Notes under the pieces: model-generated
What the model saw: only the letters and a program-made list of their open reading frames with translations
What the model was told of the DNA's origin: nothing
Database searches by the model: none
Shown: piece after piece, positions 15,019-25,775 of the stretch
Numbering within the stretch: the first letter of the stretch is position 1
Layout: each line of letters starts with the position of its first letter
Assembly: GCA_017936665.1 (NCBI GenBank)
Contig: JAGBFB010000022.1
Coordinates: 1-59,983, forward strand
DNA: 59,983 nt
Reading direction: 5' to 3'
From: Spirochaetaceae bacterium
GTDB taxonomy: Bacteria > Spirochaetota > Spirochaetia > Treponematales > Treponemataceae
Position numbers and translations under genes: made by a program

Positions 15019-17646
15019 CTATTTTGTTGAAAGTAATTTTTTCCATTCAGCAATTTTTGACAAGGCTTCAATTGGAGTTATACTATTAACATCGGTAGAT
15101 AAAATTGAATCTATTATCATTTCTTCATCAGAAAATAATCCAGGTAAATTTGTAGAAACTGATAATTGTTTTGTTGTGTTTGATTTTTCTTTTTGAGTAT
15201 AAATTCCTAAATCAGAATTTGAATCTGTATAAATGTTAGAATTTTTTACAATAGTTTCTAAGATAGATTGTGCTCTATCAACAACGGACAAAGGAATTCC
15301 TGCAAGTTGAGCAACATGTAATCCGTAAGAATTTTGAGCTGAACCTTGGATTACTTTGCGTAAAAAAATAATTTTTCCATCAGATTCTAAAACATCCATA
15401 CACAACATTTGCAAAACTGGATGTTCCATTCTAGTTAATTGATGATAGTGAGTTGCAAACAAAGTTTTTGATTTTATCGTGTGCAATAAATATTCCGAAA
15501 TTGCCCAAGCCAAAGAAAGTCCATCTTCAGTTGAAGTTCCTCGTCCAACTTCGTCCATGATTACAAGACTTTTTTCTGTAGCTGAACGCAAAATAAGTGC
15601 AGTCTCTGACATTTCAACTAAGAAAGTAGACTCCCCTCTTGCAAGATTATCAGAAGCTCCCACACGACAAAAAATTCTATCAACAATTCCGATTTTTGCT
15701 TTTTGTGCAGGGACAAAAGAACCAATTTGTGCAAGTAAAGTTATTAAAGCATTCTGTCGCAAATATGTACTTTTTCCAGCCATGTTAGGACCAGTTATTA
15801 AAGCAAATTTTTTTTCAGATAAATTTACATCATTTGGTACAAATTCTCCTGTTGCCATGTGAAATTCAACAACAGGATGCCGACCTTTTTCGATATAAAA
15901 AACATCATCTTGTACTATTTCTGGGCGGCACCAATTTTGAGATTTTGCACTATGAGCAAGACTTGCACAAACATCAATATAAGCAATAACTGAAGAAAGT
16001 TGTAATAAATATTGTATATGATTTGCAATTTCATTACGAACTTGTAAAAATAATTGTTTTTCTAATTGAATTATTTTTTCATCTGCTTTAACTAATTCAT
16101 CTTCTAATTCTTGTAATTTAGATGTTGTATATCTATCCCCATTAACTAAGGCACGACGCAAAATAAAATGACTTGGAACATTAGAAAGTTTTCCTTTTGA
16201 AACTTCCATGTAATAGCCATTGATACGATTATATTTTATTTTTAAAGTAGTAATTCCTGTTTGTTTTTTTTCAGTTTCAAGATATTCATCAAGAATTTGA
16301 TTAAAGTTTTTTTGTATATTTCTTAATCTATCTAATTCTTCAGAAAAACCTTCTTTAATGATTCTTCCTTCAGTTAAAGAAGTTGATGGATCATCTAAAA
16401 TTGCATTAGCTATCAAATTTATAATTTGATTTGCAGTTTCCATTTGCACAATCGGAAAAGAAAGTTCACTAACAATTTTTTGTATATTAACTGCGGATTC
16501 TAAACTTGTGCGTAAGGCTTGAACATCTTTTGGATGAGCTTTTTCTAAAGCAATTCGGCTTGTTAATCTTTCTATATCTAAAATTTTTGAAAGTATCTCG
16601 CGTATTCCACTTAGCCCAATTGGGTTATCATAAAAAATTTGTACATGATTTTGTCTTGAAACAATTTGATTATAATCCGTTAATGGATACATAAACCAAG
16701 TGGATAAGAGGCGCTTTCCCATTGCAGTATTTGTAAACTGAACTGTTTCTAATAATGAAAAAGCAGAACTTCCATCTCTTAGATTAGATGTTATTTCAAG
16801 ATTTCTGCGTGATGAATCATCAATGATTACAAATTGAGAATCTTCATAAACATTAATTGAAGTAACATGTGGTAAAATTCCATTTTCGTTTTTTAATGCA
16901 GAATTTTTTATTAAATATTCAATAAGAAAACCTGCTGTACAATTTTCTGGAGAATTTTCTGTTAAAGAAAAAGAACGCAAAGTAACTGTGTTAAATTGTT
17001 TTTTTAGTTTATTTGTAGTTAATTCCTGTGAAAAATGCCAATCAGGATAAGTTGAAATAGAAATATTTGGATATAAATTTTTTATTTGTAAAAATTCTGG
17101 CAAATCTGCAACGGAGGAAGCAACCAAAATTTCTTTTGGAGAACAACGGGCAATTTCTTTAAAAAAATAATCAGAAAATTCACTCTTATCCCAATGTGTT
17201 GCATAAAAATTTCCTGTGGATATATCAATGTAAGAAAATGAAACTTTTGTTGCCCTATTTTCTTTCACAAAACAAATTGCAGCCAAAAAGTTATTAGAAC
17301 CATATTCAAGATATTCTTCTTCTGTAACAGAACCAGGAGTAATAATTTCTACAACTTTTCTTTCTGTTAAACCTTTTGCCTTAGGCTCACCAACTTGTTC
17401 ACAGATAGCAATTTTTTTTCCTAAGCGTAAAAGTCTGGCAATATAGATTTTAGATGCATGATATGGAATACCACACATTGGTGAGGGGCCACGATGAGTT
17501 AAAGTTAGATTTAATAATCTTGAAACTTCAACTGCATCATCATTAAACATTTCATAAAAATCACCAAGTCTAAAGAACAACACCTCGTTAGGATAGTTTT
17601 CTTTTATACTTTGATATTGAATCATTAGAGGTGTTTGTTCTGCCAT
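15019..17646 (-). CDS. mutS: DNA mismatch repair protein MutS
   Basis: 875 residues, full length. The mismatch-reading Phe-x-Glu is at F30-Y31-E32 (RLGDFYEMF). Connector, lever and clamp domains follow. The ATPase has Walker A GPNMAGKST near residue 622, Walker B LVIMDEVGRGTST near 699, and the dimer motif TLFATHYHQL. It recognises base mismatches and small loops and recruits MutL. The skp-mutS coupling (12-base gap) matches T. pallidum. MutS status also bears on the stability of the poly-G tract at 35714, since mismatch repair restrains slippage. Confidence 0.98.
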   Translation of the reverse strand: MAEQTPLMIQYQSIKENYPNEVLFFRLGDFYEMFNDDAVEVSRLLNLTLTHRGPSPMCGIPYHASKIYIARLLRLGKKIAICEQVGEPKAKGLTERKVVEIITPGSVTEEEYLEYGSNNFLAAICFVKENRATKVSFSYIDISTGNFYATHWDKSEFSDYFFKEIARCSPKEILVASSVADLPEFLQIKNLYPNISISTYPDWHFSQELTTNKLKKQFNTVTLRSFSLTENSPENCTAGFLIEYLIKNSALKNENGILPHVTSINVYEDSQFVIIDDSSRRNLEITSNLRDGSSAFSLLETVQFTNTAMGKRLLSTWFMYPLTDYNQIVSRQNHVQIFYDNPIGLSGIREILSKILDIERLTSRIALEKAHPKDVQALRTSLESAVNIQKIVSELSFPIVQMETANQIINLIANAILDDPSTSLTEGRIIKEGFSEELDRLRNIQKNFNQILDEYLETEKKQTGITTLKIKYNRINGYYMEVSKGKLSNVPSHFILRRALVNGDRYTTSKLQELEDELVKADEKIIQLEKQLFLQVRNEIANHIQYLLQLSSVIAYIDVCASLAHSAKSQNWCRPEIVQDDVFYIEKGRHPVVEFHMATGEFVPNDVNLSEKKFALITGPNMAGKSTYLRQNALITLLAQIGSFVPAQKAKIGIVDRIFCRVGASDNLARGESTFLVEMSETALILRSATEKSLVIMDEVGRGTSTEDGLSLAWAISEYLLHTIKSKTLFATHYHQLTRMEHPVLQMLCMDVLESDGKIIFLRKVIQGSAQNSYGLHVAQLAGIPLSVVDRAQSILETIVKNSNIYTDSNSDLGIYTQKEKSNTTKQLSVSTNLPGLFSDEEMIIDSILSTDVNSITPIEALSKIAEWKKLLSTK

Positions 17647-17658
17647 AGTAACCGTCTA

Positions 17659-18180
17659 TTATCTAGAACTTAATCCGTTAATAACTTTATCTGTTATATC
17701 TACAGATGGACTATACCACAAAATTGAATTTGCTTGTTGCAAACTCAAAATCATACTATAACCTTCTGATTCTGCAATACGACCAATTACATCATATAGT
17801 GAAGAATAAAAAGAATCTGACTTTTCAATTCTGCGTTTAATTGATTCAAGTTCAGTATTTTTTGCATTTGCATATTCAGCTAGATAATCTGCTTTTTTTG
17901 TAATTTCAGATTCAACTTTCAAGGCTCCAGCTTCATCACCTTTTTCTTTTAAATCAATTAATTTTTGATTTAGAGTTTTTAACTCTTCAGTTTTTTCATT
18001 GATTCTTTTTTGGAAATCTGCTTTTTTCTGTTCGTAATTTCTTACTGCTGCTGAATCTCTAAAATATGTAGAATAAACTCTTGCAGTATCAACAACACCG
18101 AATCTTGTCATTGTTTGAGCAAATCCAAATCCTAAAAACAAAAATAATGACACAAAAATACAAATAAATTTCTTTTTCAT
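17659..18180 (-). CDS. skp: OmpH/Skp-family periplasmic chaperone
   Basis: 173 residues with a signal peptide (about 1-21, LGFGFAQ). The mature part begins with the Skp-type strand RFGVVDTARVY and then a long coiled coil (about residues 45-130, RNYEQKKADFQKRINEK and onward), the tentacle that holds unfolded outer-membrane proteins. The C-terminal GYSMILSLQQ returns to the body domain. It lies 14 bases downstream of bamA and delivers barrel proteins to it. Confidence 0.93.
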   Translation of the reverse strand: MKKKFICIFVSLFLFLGFGFAQTMTRFGVVDTARVYSTYFRDSAAVRNYEQKKADFQKRINEKTEELKTLNQKLIDLKEKGDEAGALKVESEITKKADYLAEYANAKNTELESIKRRIEKSDSFYSSLYDVIGRIAESEGYSMILSLQQANSILWYSPSVDITDKVINGLSSR

Positions 18181-18194
18181 CTAAAACCTCAATG

Positions 18195-20618
18195 TTATTT
18201 ATTTACAATATTGAAAGACAATACAAATTGCCAATCAGCTTTATTATCTTCACGCCATGTAAATTGACCATCTTTGAAATAGAAAGTATTAGCAAGAAGG
18301 AATCGTAATGGGAATTGTGGCATTGCAATTCTTAAACCTGGACCAAAACTAAATCTAAAATCGTTTAGACTTAAGTTTGCTAAATCTTGAACAGTGTCTT
18401 TTAACGCAACTGTATCAAAGAAGAAATCAGCTGCTAACATTCCTTTTACAAATGGCCATCTTAATTCCACATAACTTGACCACATTGCTTGACCTTTAAC
18501 GTTTGATGCAGTACTCCATCCTCTACCATTAAACATACCGTCAATATAAAGTTGATTTGTTGCACCAATAGTTGTATTAGCAGATGGAACTTGGAAAGAG
18601 AATCCTGTGTATCCTGCTAAGATAAGTTGCAAACTCCAATGTTCTGAAACTTCCCAATCTACAAGTGGTAAATAACCTTCAAGCTTTGTATCTGAACGAA
18701 GATAAAATTGATCTTCAATGGCAGGAATAAGACCTGTCCATGACAACCGTTGACTTGCAAACCAACCTTTTGTTGGGTCATAGTTTATATTTCTATCATC
18801 AACTGAGAAAGATGCCCAAATTGCATTTGTCCAACCCCAGTCATTATTATATTCACTAATAGTTGTATCAACAGGAGTATACATTTCTGGATCATAAACA
18901 TTATTTAGAAGGTTAAAACTTATTCCTCCTGCTAAAGTTAAAATAGCAAAATCTGGTGTCCATCTTCGTCCTAAAGAAGCACTAAGAGAAGTTGTCCAGT
19001 TTGTATAATCCATGTAATATTCTGTTGTATTTAATCCATCTGGTAAATACATATTTTGTAAAGTTGTTAACTCTTTATGATAAAAACTTCCTGAAAGAGA
19101 AAAACTCAAAGGTAAGCCAAGGAACCAAGAATCGTTATATCCTAAACTAACAGATTGTTGATCAGTTGCAACTGATAATTGGGCTGAAAGAGTTTTTCCT
19201 GTTCCTGCAACGTTTGAATCTTGCCATTTTGCAAAAATTGAAACTGGAATCTTATTTGTTTCAGTTACCCCAGAGAATGTTAAACCAAATTCCAAAGATG
19301 TGGTAGACTGTTCTTCTACATTGATTATCAAATCTACAAGGTTATTTTCTGAACCAGGTAAAATTTGAGGAGCAACCATAGAAAAGAATTGTAGGTTATA
19401 TAAGTTTCTTAATCCAGAAGTAAGTTTAGATTTTGAAAAAATATCTCCACTTTCAAGAGGTAATTCTCTTAAAATAACATAATCTTTTGTTTTTTCGTTA
19501 CCTTTGATAATAATATTTTCAATATGAGCTCTATCATTTTCAATAATGCGTAAAGTGAAAGATACTTCATGTTTTTCTGTGTCACGATTCATTCTATCGT
19601 CAAAACTATTGTAAGTATACCCACTTTCAAAATAAGTATCGTAAATTGCAGTCAAGCCTTCATTAAATTTAGGTTGATTAAAAATCATTCCTGGTTTTAA
19701 TTTGATACAATCCTCAAGTTGTTCTGTAGAAAAGATAGTATTTCCTGTAATTGTAATTCCACCGTAAGTATATTGTTCACCTTCTCTAAGAACATAGGTT
19801 AATACCATTTCATCACGATTTTCTTCAAGGTTTGTTGTAATTGTTCTTTTAATGTCAATTACAGTTGCATCGATATATCCTCTACTGTGATAATAATTTA
19901 AGATTGCTTGTCTATCTAATTCTTCGTTTGCTTCAAGGAAAGCACCTTTATTAAAAATACCCTTTTCTTTTTGAGTAAACTTTCCTTTTAAAGTTTTTTC
20001 AGAAACTATATAATTTCCTTCAAAATTAATTTCTGTAACAATTACAGACTTTCCTTCTGAAATATTAAAAGTTAAAATAACATCTCCATCATCTTTTTTT
20101 TCAAGATTATATGAAACTTTTACATTTGTATAACCTTTATTGAGATAATGTTCTGTAATTGCTCTAACATCAGCAGGTATTTTTTGTTCATTAAGAACTT
20201 CTAATTCTTTTACACCAATAACTTCTTTCAAAGCAGTAGGTTTTATATGAGCATTCCCTTTAAATTCAATATCTGTGATTACAGGCAATTCTTTTACTGT
20301 AAATTTTAACACTACTGACCTTTTTGTTTCATCGGCAGGAATTGCTTCTGGAATAATTTCTTCAAAAAGTTCTAATGCATAAATTTTTGAAATCAATTCA
20401 GAATAAAGCATATCTGTAAAATCTTTACCTAAATATTGATTTGTAACAGCTGTAACTTCTTCTCTATTTACATGAACTAAACCATCAAATACAATTTTTG
20501 AAATTGGCTTATCATAAAACCAAGTATCATCTTGAGCAAAAGCATTAAAACACGCACAAAAAGAAAGCAAAATAGTAAGAATTACGATAATACCCTTCTT
20601 ATGTATTCCTAAATTCAT
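18195..20618 (-). CDS. bamA: Outer-membrane protein assembly factor BamA
   Basis: 807 residues. A signal peptide ends near NAFAQD (about 29). Five POTRA repeats fill about residues 30-430, each with the beta-alpha-alpha-beta-beta pattern (for example ISKIVFDGLVHV, VIVTEINFEGNYIVS, HIENIIIKGNEKTK). The Omp85 barrel follows, with the lid-loop signature variant GRGW at about 695 in place of VRGF. It inserts beta-barrel proteins into the outer membrane. In T. pallidum the equivalent is TP0326 (Tp92), in the same gene order. Confidence 0.97.
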   Translation of the reverse strand: MNLGIHKKGIIVILTILLSFCACFNAFAQDDTWFYDKPISKIVFDGLVHVNREEVTAVTNQYLGKDFTDMLYSELISKIYALELFEEIIPEAIPADETKRSVVLKFTVKELPVITDIEFKGNAHIKPTALKEVIGVKELEVLNEQKIPADVRAITEHYLNKGYTNVKVSYNLEKKDDGDVILTFNISEGKSVIVTEINFEGNYIVSEKTLKGKFTQKEKGIFNKGAFLEANEELDRQAILNYYHSRGYIDATVIDIKRTITTNLEENRDEMVLTYVLREGEQYTYGGITITGNTIFSTEQLEDCIKLKPGMIFNQPKFNEGLTAIYDTYFESGYTYNSFDDRMNRDTEKHEVSFTLRIIENDRAHIENIIIKGNEKTKDYVILRELPLESGDIFSKSKLTSGLRNLYNLQFFSMVAPQILPGSENNLVDLIINVEEQSTTSLEFGLTFSGVTETNKIPVSIFAKWQDSNVAGTGKTLSAQLSVATDQQSVSLGYNDSWFLGLPLSFSLSGSFYHKELTTLQNMYLPDGLNTTEYYMDYTNWTTSLSASLGRRWTPDFAILTLAGGISFNLLNNVYDPEMYTPVDTTISEYNNDWGWTNAIWASFSVDDRNINYDPTKGWFASQRLSWTGLIPAIEDQFYLRSDTKLEGYLPLVDWEVSEHWSLQLILAGYTGFSFQVPSANTTIGATNQLYIDGMFNGRGWSTASNVKGQAMWSSYVELRWPFVKGMLAADFFFDTVALKDTVQDLANLSLNDFRFSFGPGLRIAMPQFPLRFLLANTFYFKDGQFTWREDNKADWQFVLSFNIVNK

Positions 20619-20644
20619 AAAAACTCCTATAATCTATAAAAAAT

Positions 20645-23600
20645 CTAAAACATTAACTTCCAAGATAATCCAACAGATACATCTGGTATCCAGAAATTAT
20701 TTAAGTTTCCTATATTTGGAGAAAGACTCCAACGTATAAGTGCAAAAGGACTATCTAACTCAAAACCAATTTCTGGCTCAAATAAAAGTCCTGTAAGTGA
20801 TCTACCACTTTCTACTAAAGAAGCGTTGTAATCAAAATGCAAAAGAGCATCAAGATACATTGCGTTTCCAAAGTACTTCCCTATATAAACAGACGAATTG
20901 TCCAAATAGTTACCAATTGTTACATTATTATCGTTATTTAATCCAACTAATAACGCATTTTGCAAAATTGTAGTCCTTAAAGAAAATATATCAAATTTAA
21001 AGAAATCACGCAATCGGTCTTCAAGTTCTTTTACAGCAGTTGCTTGAGCCACATAGTTTAATCCACCTGCTAACACGTTTATACCAAAATCTCTAATTGA
21101 ATCTGTTTCTTCTGAAATAACAATTTGCCCCAACAATGCCATAATTTCTGCTTCTGATTTTGCAGGAGTTGATGAAAATGATGGTGAAAACATACTTAAC
21201 TTTTGATTATCAGCAGAAAGGATAATTTTTACATTATCACCTTCAGAGTCGGTTTCACGCATTTCGGCTCGAACAGTAATAGTTGGGTCAAAAGAACCTT
21301 GTTTTTCATTAAACACCAAACGACCTTCTTTCAAATAGAAAGTACGACTTAAAGCAACGATAGATCCTCCTCTAAATACTAAATCTCCAGTTAATTCAAA
21401 AAAGTCTGTTTCTGAATCTAATTTTAGTCTAATTTTTGTTTGAGGATTTATCAAGGCTTTTAGCACAGGATTTTCTTTATTTGGAAAAAAAACTCTTCCG
21501 TGTTGACCAACGAGCATATCTAAATCAATTTTTGAGTAGAAAAATGATGTGGATTCTTCTTCTGGATTATCATCCCCTGATGAAAACAATGAAAATGTAC
21601 CGTCAACATCTTGTGCAAAAATAGAACCTTTTAAAGTAATTCCTTCTGCTAGAATAACATCAATATCTAAATCGCAGGCAGCATCTCCTTCATATTGCAT
21701 ATTTGGTAAAATAAATTTTGCAGGAACTAAAGTACTTCCTCTTGTTTTTACATCAACCATAACAGAATATAATGCCCATCTATCAAATTCAAAGCGAATT
21801 TTTGCATCGATATATCCTTTTTTTGTGCGACTTACTAAATTGTTCATAACAAAGGCGTTATCTTCAACATCAATTTTTATATTTTTTGAATAAAAGTTTT
21901 CATTAACGTAATCAGGAATTGAATATAAAAAATCTTGTGCAACCAAAGCACCAGAAAATTCTGGATCAGTTACATATCCACCAATGTGTAAATTACCATA
22001 TCCGATTCCACTTATTGCAGCAAAAAATGGAAATCTTAAAAATTTACTTACTTTACTAAAATCCAAGTAAAAATCATCAACAGAAATATCTAATAATGAA
22101 TTATCGATTGTTCCGTTTACATTCATTCTTATTGGTAAATCTTGGGAAGTTTGCACTTTTAAAACTTTTCCATCCACAAAAGAACCAACAATTGCATTAT
22201 TTTTTCCACCAAAGAAATCTAATCTACCAGGTGAAGAAACAAGAGAAACTTTTACATCATCATAATTACCAAAAGAAGTTGAAGTAATTTTATTTAAAAT
22301 TGCAGTAACTAAAAAAGATTCAGGTAAATTAAAATTAGAAAAGCTAAATTCTGCATTTTCATCTTGTGTAGCAAATGGTGAAGAAAGATTTATTTCAAAA
22401 GGAGAGCTATATTCTCCTCCAAGGAATTTTCCATCCACATTTCCAGAAAGCATACCGTTAAAAGTAGATAAATTTAAATCTGCCTGTAATTTTGAAATTT
22501 TTTGACCAGCAAAAGAAACTGTAGAATCAAGAATTTTTGCAATACCATCTTCTAAATTTGCGTTAAGTGTTAAGTCTAAAGAAGAACCTCCAAGAGAAAC
22601 AGAAGTATCATATACTGATACAGTAATTCCAGGATTTTCTATTGGTCCAAGGGCTGTAATTTCGGCATTTAATACATTAGGATTTTTTTGATTCGCCAAA
22701 AATCTTGATAATGGAGAATTTTGAATAGAAATTTGTGCTGAAAGAAAAATATCTTTTAAAAAATTTAACTCTGAAAAAGATTTATTCATAGGATTTGAAG
22801 CACTACATTCTAGTCTTATAGATTCAGAAGTAATTGAACTGGCTAAATTAATATCAATGGATGCATTTGTTAAAGAATCTTGATTAAAAGTCCATAACAT
22901 ATTACCTTGACCTGTTAAAACGGATGTTGAATCAACAAAGTTTATTTGATCAAATAAGGCTCCGTAATTATTTAAATTTCCTATAAAAGTTAAACGAGGT
23001 GAAATTTTAGAATTAGTACTGTTATCTGTAAAATCAAATCGATTTATTTTTACATTCCAATCAGAAAGGGAAGAAAATTTAAATTCAGAATCAATTGATA
23101 AACTTAGAAGTAGATTTTTAGCAGAAATTGGTAATCCATCCATCATTAATGTACCAACAATATTTTGTTTTTCAGTTAAAATTTCAGCGTTAAAACCATA
23201 ATCTCCTGTTAATGAAATTCGCTTTGCATCAATTACTGTTCCAGAAAGATTATATGGAACTGAGTTAACTGCAAGATTTGAAACAAAAAATAAATTTTCA
23301 AAACCATCAGTATAATCTGCATCAAGAGTAAGATTTATTTCTTGCCCTGCAAACAAAACATCAAATTGAGAAACTTGTAATGAATTTTCAGTTCCATCAA
23401 AAGAGAACAAAGCCATTTCTCCATCTTTTTTTGTGTTTGCAATAACAGAATAAGGAATATTGTATGTAAAACTAGAAAAATCTGTAGAAACAAAAAATTC
23501 AGTAGACATTACATAAGGAGAAATTGATTTTCCTACACTTTTTAAAGTTTCAGAACTTTTATCATCAAGGAAAAAACTAACTGCATTCAAAACAGAACTT

Positions 23601-25081
23601 ACAAAAAAGTTATCTAAAGAAAGATTACATTGCATATATGGTGATGAATCTAAAAGAACACTTCCGTTTAATCCAATTGTACCAATTAATCCTTCTAGCT
23701 GATTAGAATAATCGTAAACAGAAAGTTCATAATCCACAGAATTTTGCTGAGGAATTACATCAATTTGTAAAGCTGTAAAAAATTGCTCACCTAAAGTCAA
23801 TTGTGGGATAAAGCACATAAAACCTTTTTCAAGATGGTCAAGATACATTTCTAAAGTAAGTTCATTTCCGTTATTCAATTTGTAATAATTCAAGAAAAAA
23901 GAACCTTCAGGTTGCAAAGTTTTTAAATTACAACTTCCTTCAAAATCTGCGGAAACAAAACTTGAACGTACATTAAGAAAATCAATATTTATTTTATTTT
24001 GATTTCCTAAAAAAGAATAACTAGCAGTTAAAGGGTCAATTCCTAATTTTTTTCCAGTAGAAATATTACCGTCTGCTGAATAAGAAAGTAGATTTTGTTT
24101 TCCTTCATATATAAGTTTGTAAACTCCAGAAAGTTTTGTATCAGAAAATTTATTTAGTACATCTTTTTTATCTTTAATTTTAACCAATGAAAAAGGCTCA
24201 AAATTTTCAGCTTGTAAAGAAACAGAAGCATTTTGTAATTCTGTATTGTAAATTGCAGCTAAATGAATTGGAACTGTATTTTGCAAAATTTGAGCATTAA
24301 AAATATTGTTTGAATAATCACATACAATTTGAAGTGGCTTAGTTGAAATATTTTCGTTAGATAGTCGTAAAATTCTTAATTGTGCGGCAAATTCATCAAA
24401 TTTTGAAGAAATTGTACCCAAAGCAGAAAAATCTGTTTCAATGTTGCCTAACATCGCAAACTGATTTGTTTTTGGAAATAAACTTAAATTTCCTCTTATT
24501 TCAGCCATAATCAAACTAGAATCATCAAGAGGCTTTAAGCGAATATTTTTTAACTGGGATTTTAACCTAAAATTATCATCAAAATAAGACAAAGTAGTAT
24601 TTATAATTTTTACTCCAAAAGGAAGAGTTAAATTAGTAGAAGATTTTTTTTCGGGATTTGATAATTGAGAGATTAAACTTGAAATTCTATTTAAAACTTC
24701 TTTATTTTGATTAGTATCATATTCTGCAGAAATTCCTTGAATAATTAAATTTCCTAAACCTTTTTCAATATCTCCTTTTAATAAGGCAGAAAGATTATAA
24801 GCAAATTTTACCGAATTTATTTTTAATAAAACTAAATTAGATTGTGAATCTAGCACCTGTATATTATGTAATTTTAATCCAGATAAAATTGAAGGAGAGG
24901 CTTTTTCGTATTTTATTGTTAATGCAGTGTTTTTTTCGATATTTAAAAGAATATCATCTCTTATACTTATCAATTTTTCGGTTACAGACAAATAAATTGG
25001 TCTGACAAGTAAAAGACTTATAATTAAGAGAAAAATAAAAATTATCGAACTTGTACCAAGTTTTATTAAGCGAACACGCAT
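20645..25081 (-). CDS. tamB: Translocation and assembly module protein TamB (AsmA-like lipid-transfer family)
   Basis: 1478 residues, one N-terminal transmembrane anchor (about 13-28, IIFIFLLIISLLLV) and then long, repetitive beta-strand sequence forming the expected hydrophobic groove. The C-terminal DUF490-type region begins near 1200 and includes GDLVFRGGSIVALSRTFYLKEG-like strands and KSEAEIMALLGQ, a hallmark segment. It spans the periplasm from the inner membrane and is implicated in lipid transport or barrel assembly with Omp85 proteins. It is first in the bamA operon and divergent from tmk by 55 bases. Confidence 0.93.
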   Translation of the reverse strand: MRVRLIKLGTSSIIFIFLLIISLLLVRPIYLSVTEKLISIRDDILLNIEKNTALTIKYEKASPSILSGLKLHNIQVLDSQSNLVLLKINSVKFAYNLSALLKGDIEKGLGNLIIQGISAEYDTNQNKEVLNRISSLISQLSNPEKKSSTNLTLPFGVKIINTTLSYFDDNFRLKSQLKNIRLKPLDDSSLIMAEIRGNLSLFPKTNQFAMLGNIETDFSALGTISSKFDEFAAQLRILRLSNENISTKPLQIVCDYSNNIFNAQILQNTVPIHLAAIYNTELQNASVSLQAENFEPFSLVKIKDKKDVLNKFSDTKLSGVYKLIYEGKQNLLSYSADGNISTGKKLGIDPLTASYSFLGNQNKINIDFLNVRSSFVSADFEGSCNLKTLQPEGSFFLNYYKLNNGNELTLEMYLDHLEKGFMCFIPQLTLGEQFFTALQIDVIPQQNSVDYELSVYDYSNQLEGLIGTIGLNGSVLLDSSPYMQCNLSLDNFFVSSVLNAVSFFLDDKSSETLKSVGKSISPYVMSTEFFVSTDFSSFTYNIPYSVIANTKKDGEMALFSFDGTENSLQVSQFDVLFAGQEINLTLDADYTDGFENLFFVSNLAVNSVPYNLSGTVIDAKRISLTGDYGFNAEILTEKQNIVGTLMMDGLPISAKNLLLSLSIDSEFKFSSLSDWNVKINRFDFTDNSTNSKISPRLTFIGNLNNYGALFDQINFVDSTSVLTGQGNMLWTFNQDSLTNASIDINLASSITSESIRLECSASNPMNKSFSELNFLKDIFLSAQISIQNSPLSRFLANQKNPNVLNAEITALGPIENPGITVSVYDTSVSLGGSSLDLTLNANLEDGIAKILDSTVSFAGQKISKLQADLNLSTFNGMLSGNVDGKFLGGEYSSPFEINLSSPFATQDENAEFSFSNFNLPESFLVTAILNKITSTSFGNYDDVKVSLVSSPGRLDFFGGKNNAIVGSFVDGKVLKVQTSQDLPIRMNVNGTIDNSLLDISVDDFYLDFSKVSKFLRFPFFAAISGIGYGNLHIGGYVTDPEFSGALVAQDFLYSIPDYVNENFYSKNIKIDVEDNAFVMNNLVSRTKKGYIDAKIRFEFDRWALYSVMVDVKTRGSTLVPAKFILPNMQYEGDAACDLDIDVILAEGITLKGSIFAQDVDGTFSLFSSGDDNPEEESTSFFYSKIDLDMLVGQHGRVFFPNKENPVLKALINPQTKIRLKLDSETDFFELTGDLVFRGGSIVALSRTFYLKEGRLVFNEKQGSFDPTITVRAEMRETDSEGDNVKIILSADNQKLSMFSPSFSSTPAKSEAEIMALLGQIVISEETDSIRDFGINVLAGGLNYVAQATAVKELEDRLRDFFKFDIFSLRTTILQNALLVGLNNDNNVTIGNYLDNSSVYIGKYFGNAMYLDALLHFDYNASLVESGRSLTGLLFEPEIGFELDSPFALIRWSLSPNIGNLNNFWIPDVSVGLSWKLMF

Positions 25082-25136
25082 AATCCTTCATTATAGATAA
25101 TAGCATTTTTTTAAGAAATATGGTAGACTATAAAGC

Positions 25137-25775
25137 ATGGTATTACAATCTTTTATCGTTTTTGAAGGGCTTGATGGCTCTGGAACTTCAACACAAATAA
25201 AACTTTTACAAGAAAAACTTTCTGAAAATAAAACTTGGATAACAGCAGAACCTACAAATAATGAAACAGGTCTTTTTTTGCGAAAAATGTTAAAAGGCGA
25301 AATTAAAATTCATCCAAAAACATCAGCATATATGTTTGCTACCGATAGATGTGAACATATAAATGGAAAAAACGGAATTTTAGACCAAATAAATGCCGGA
25401 AAACTTGTAATTTCAGATAGATATTTGTTCTCTAGTTTAGCTTATCAAAATCAAGATTGTACTTGGGATTTACCATATAATTTAAATAAAGAGTTTCCTT
25501 TACCTGAATATCTATTTTTCTTTGATATGGCACCCGAAAAATCCTTAGAAAGAGTATTTGCTCGTGCTAACAAAACTGGAGAACAAACTGAAATCTACGA
25601 AAAATTAGATTTTCAGAAAAAAACCTATCAAGAATATAAAAAAATAATCGAATTTTACTCAAAACCAGAATTTTCTGATATGAAAATTATCGTTATTGAT
25701 GCAAGTAAATCTATACAAGAAATTCACGAAAAAATATGGAGTATCATAAGCAAACTGCCGATACTAGAAGTGTGA
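25137..25775 (+). CDS. tmk: Thymidylate kinase
   Basis: 212 residues. dTMP kinase signatures are present: FEGLDGSGTSTQ, DRYLFSSLAYQ (DR(Y/H) motif near 99) and a LID around RANKTGEQTEIYEK. It converts dTMP to dTDP. The P-loop at residues 11-18 is GLDGSGTS, where Thr17 replaces the normal Lys; similar Lys-less loops seem usual in treponemal Tmk. The gene starts a three-gene plus-strand operon with a membrane protein and aroB, and its stop is coupled (GTGA) to the next gene. Confidence 0.93.
   Translation: MVLQSFIVFEGLDGSGTSTQIKLLQEKLSENKTWITAEPTNNETGLFLRKMLKGEIKIHPKTSAYMFATDRCEHINGKNGILDQINAGKLVISDRYLFSSLAYQNQDCTWDLPYNLNKEFPLPEYLFFFDMAPEKSLERVFARANKTGEQTEIYEKLDFQKKTYQEYKKIIEFYSKPEFSDMKIIVIDASKSIQEIHEKIWSIISKLPILEV

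Noticed and set aside
14991-15071. Upstream ATG for the zinc-ribbon gene
   Set aside because: It lies within mutS, adds 27 residues unlike the family, and a start with a ribosome-binding site exists at 14990.
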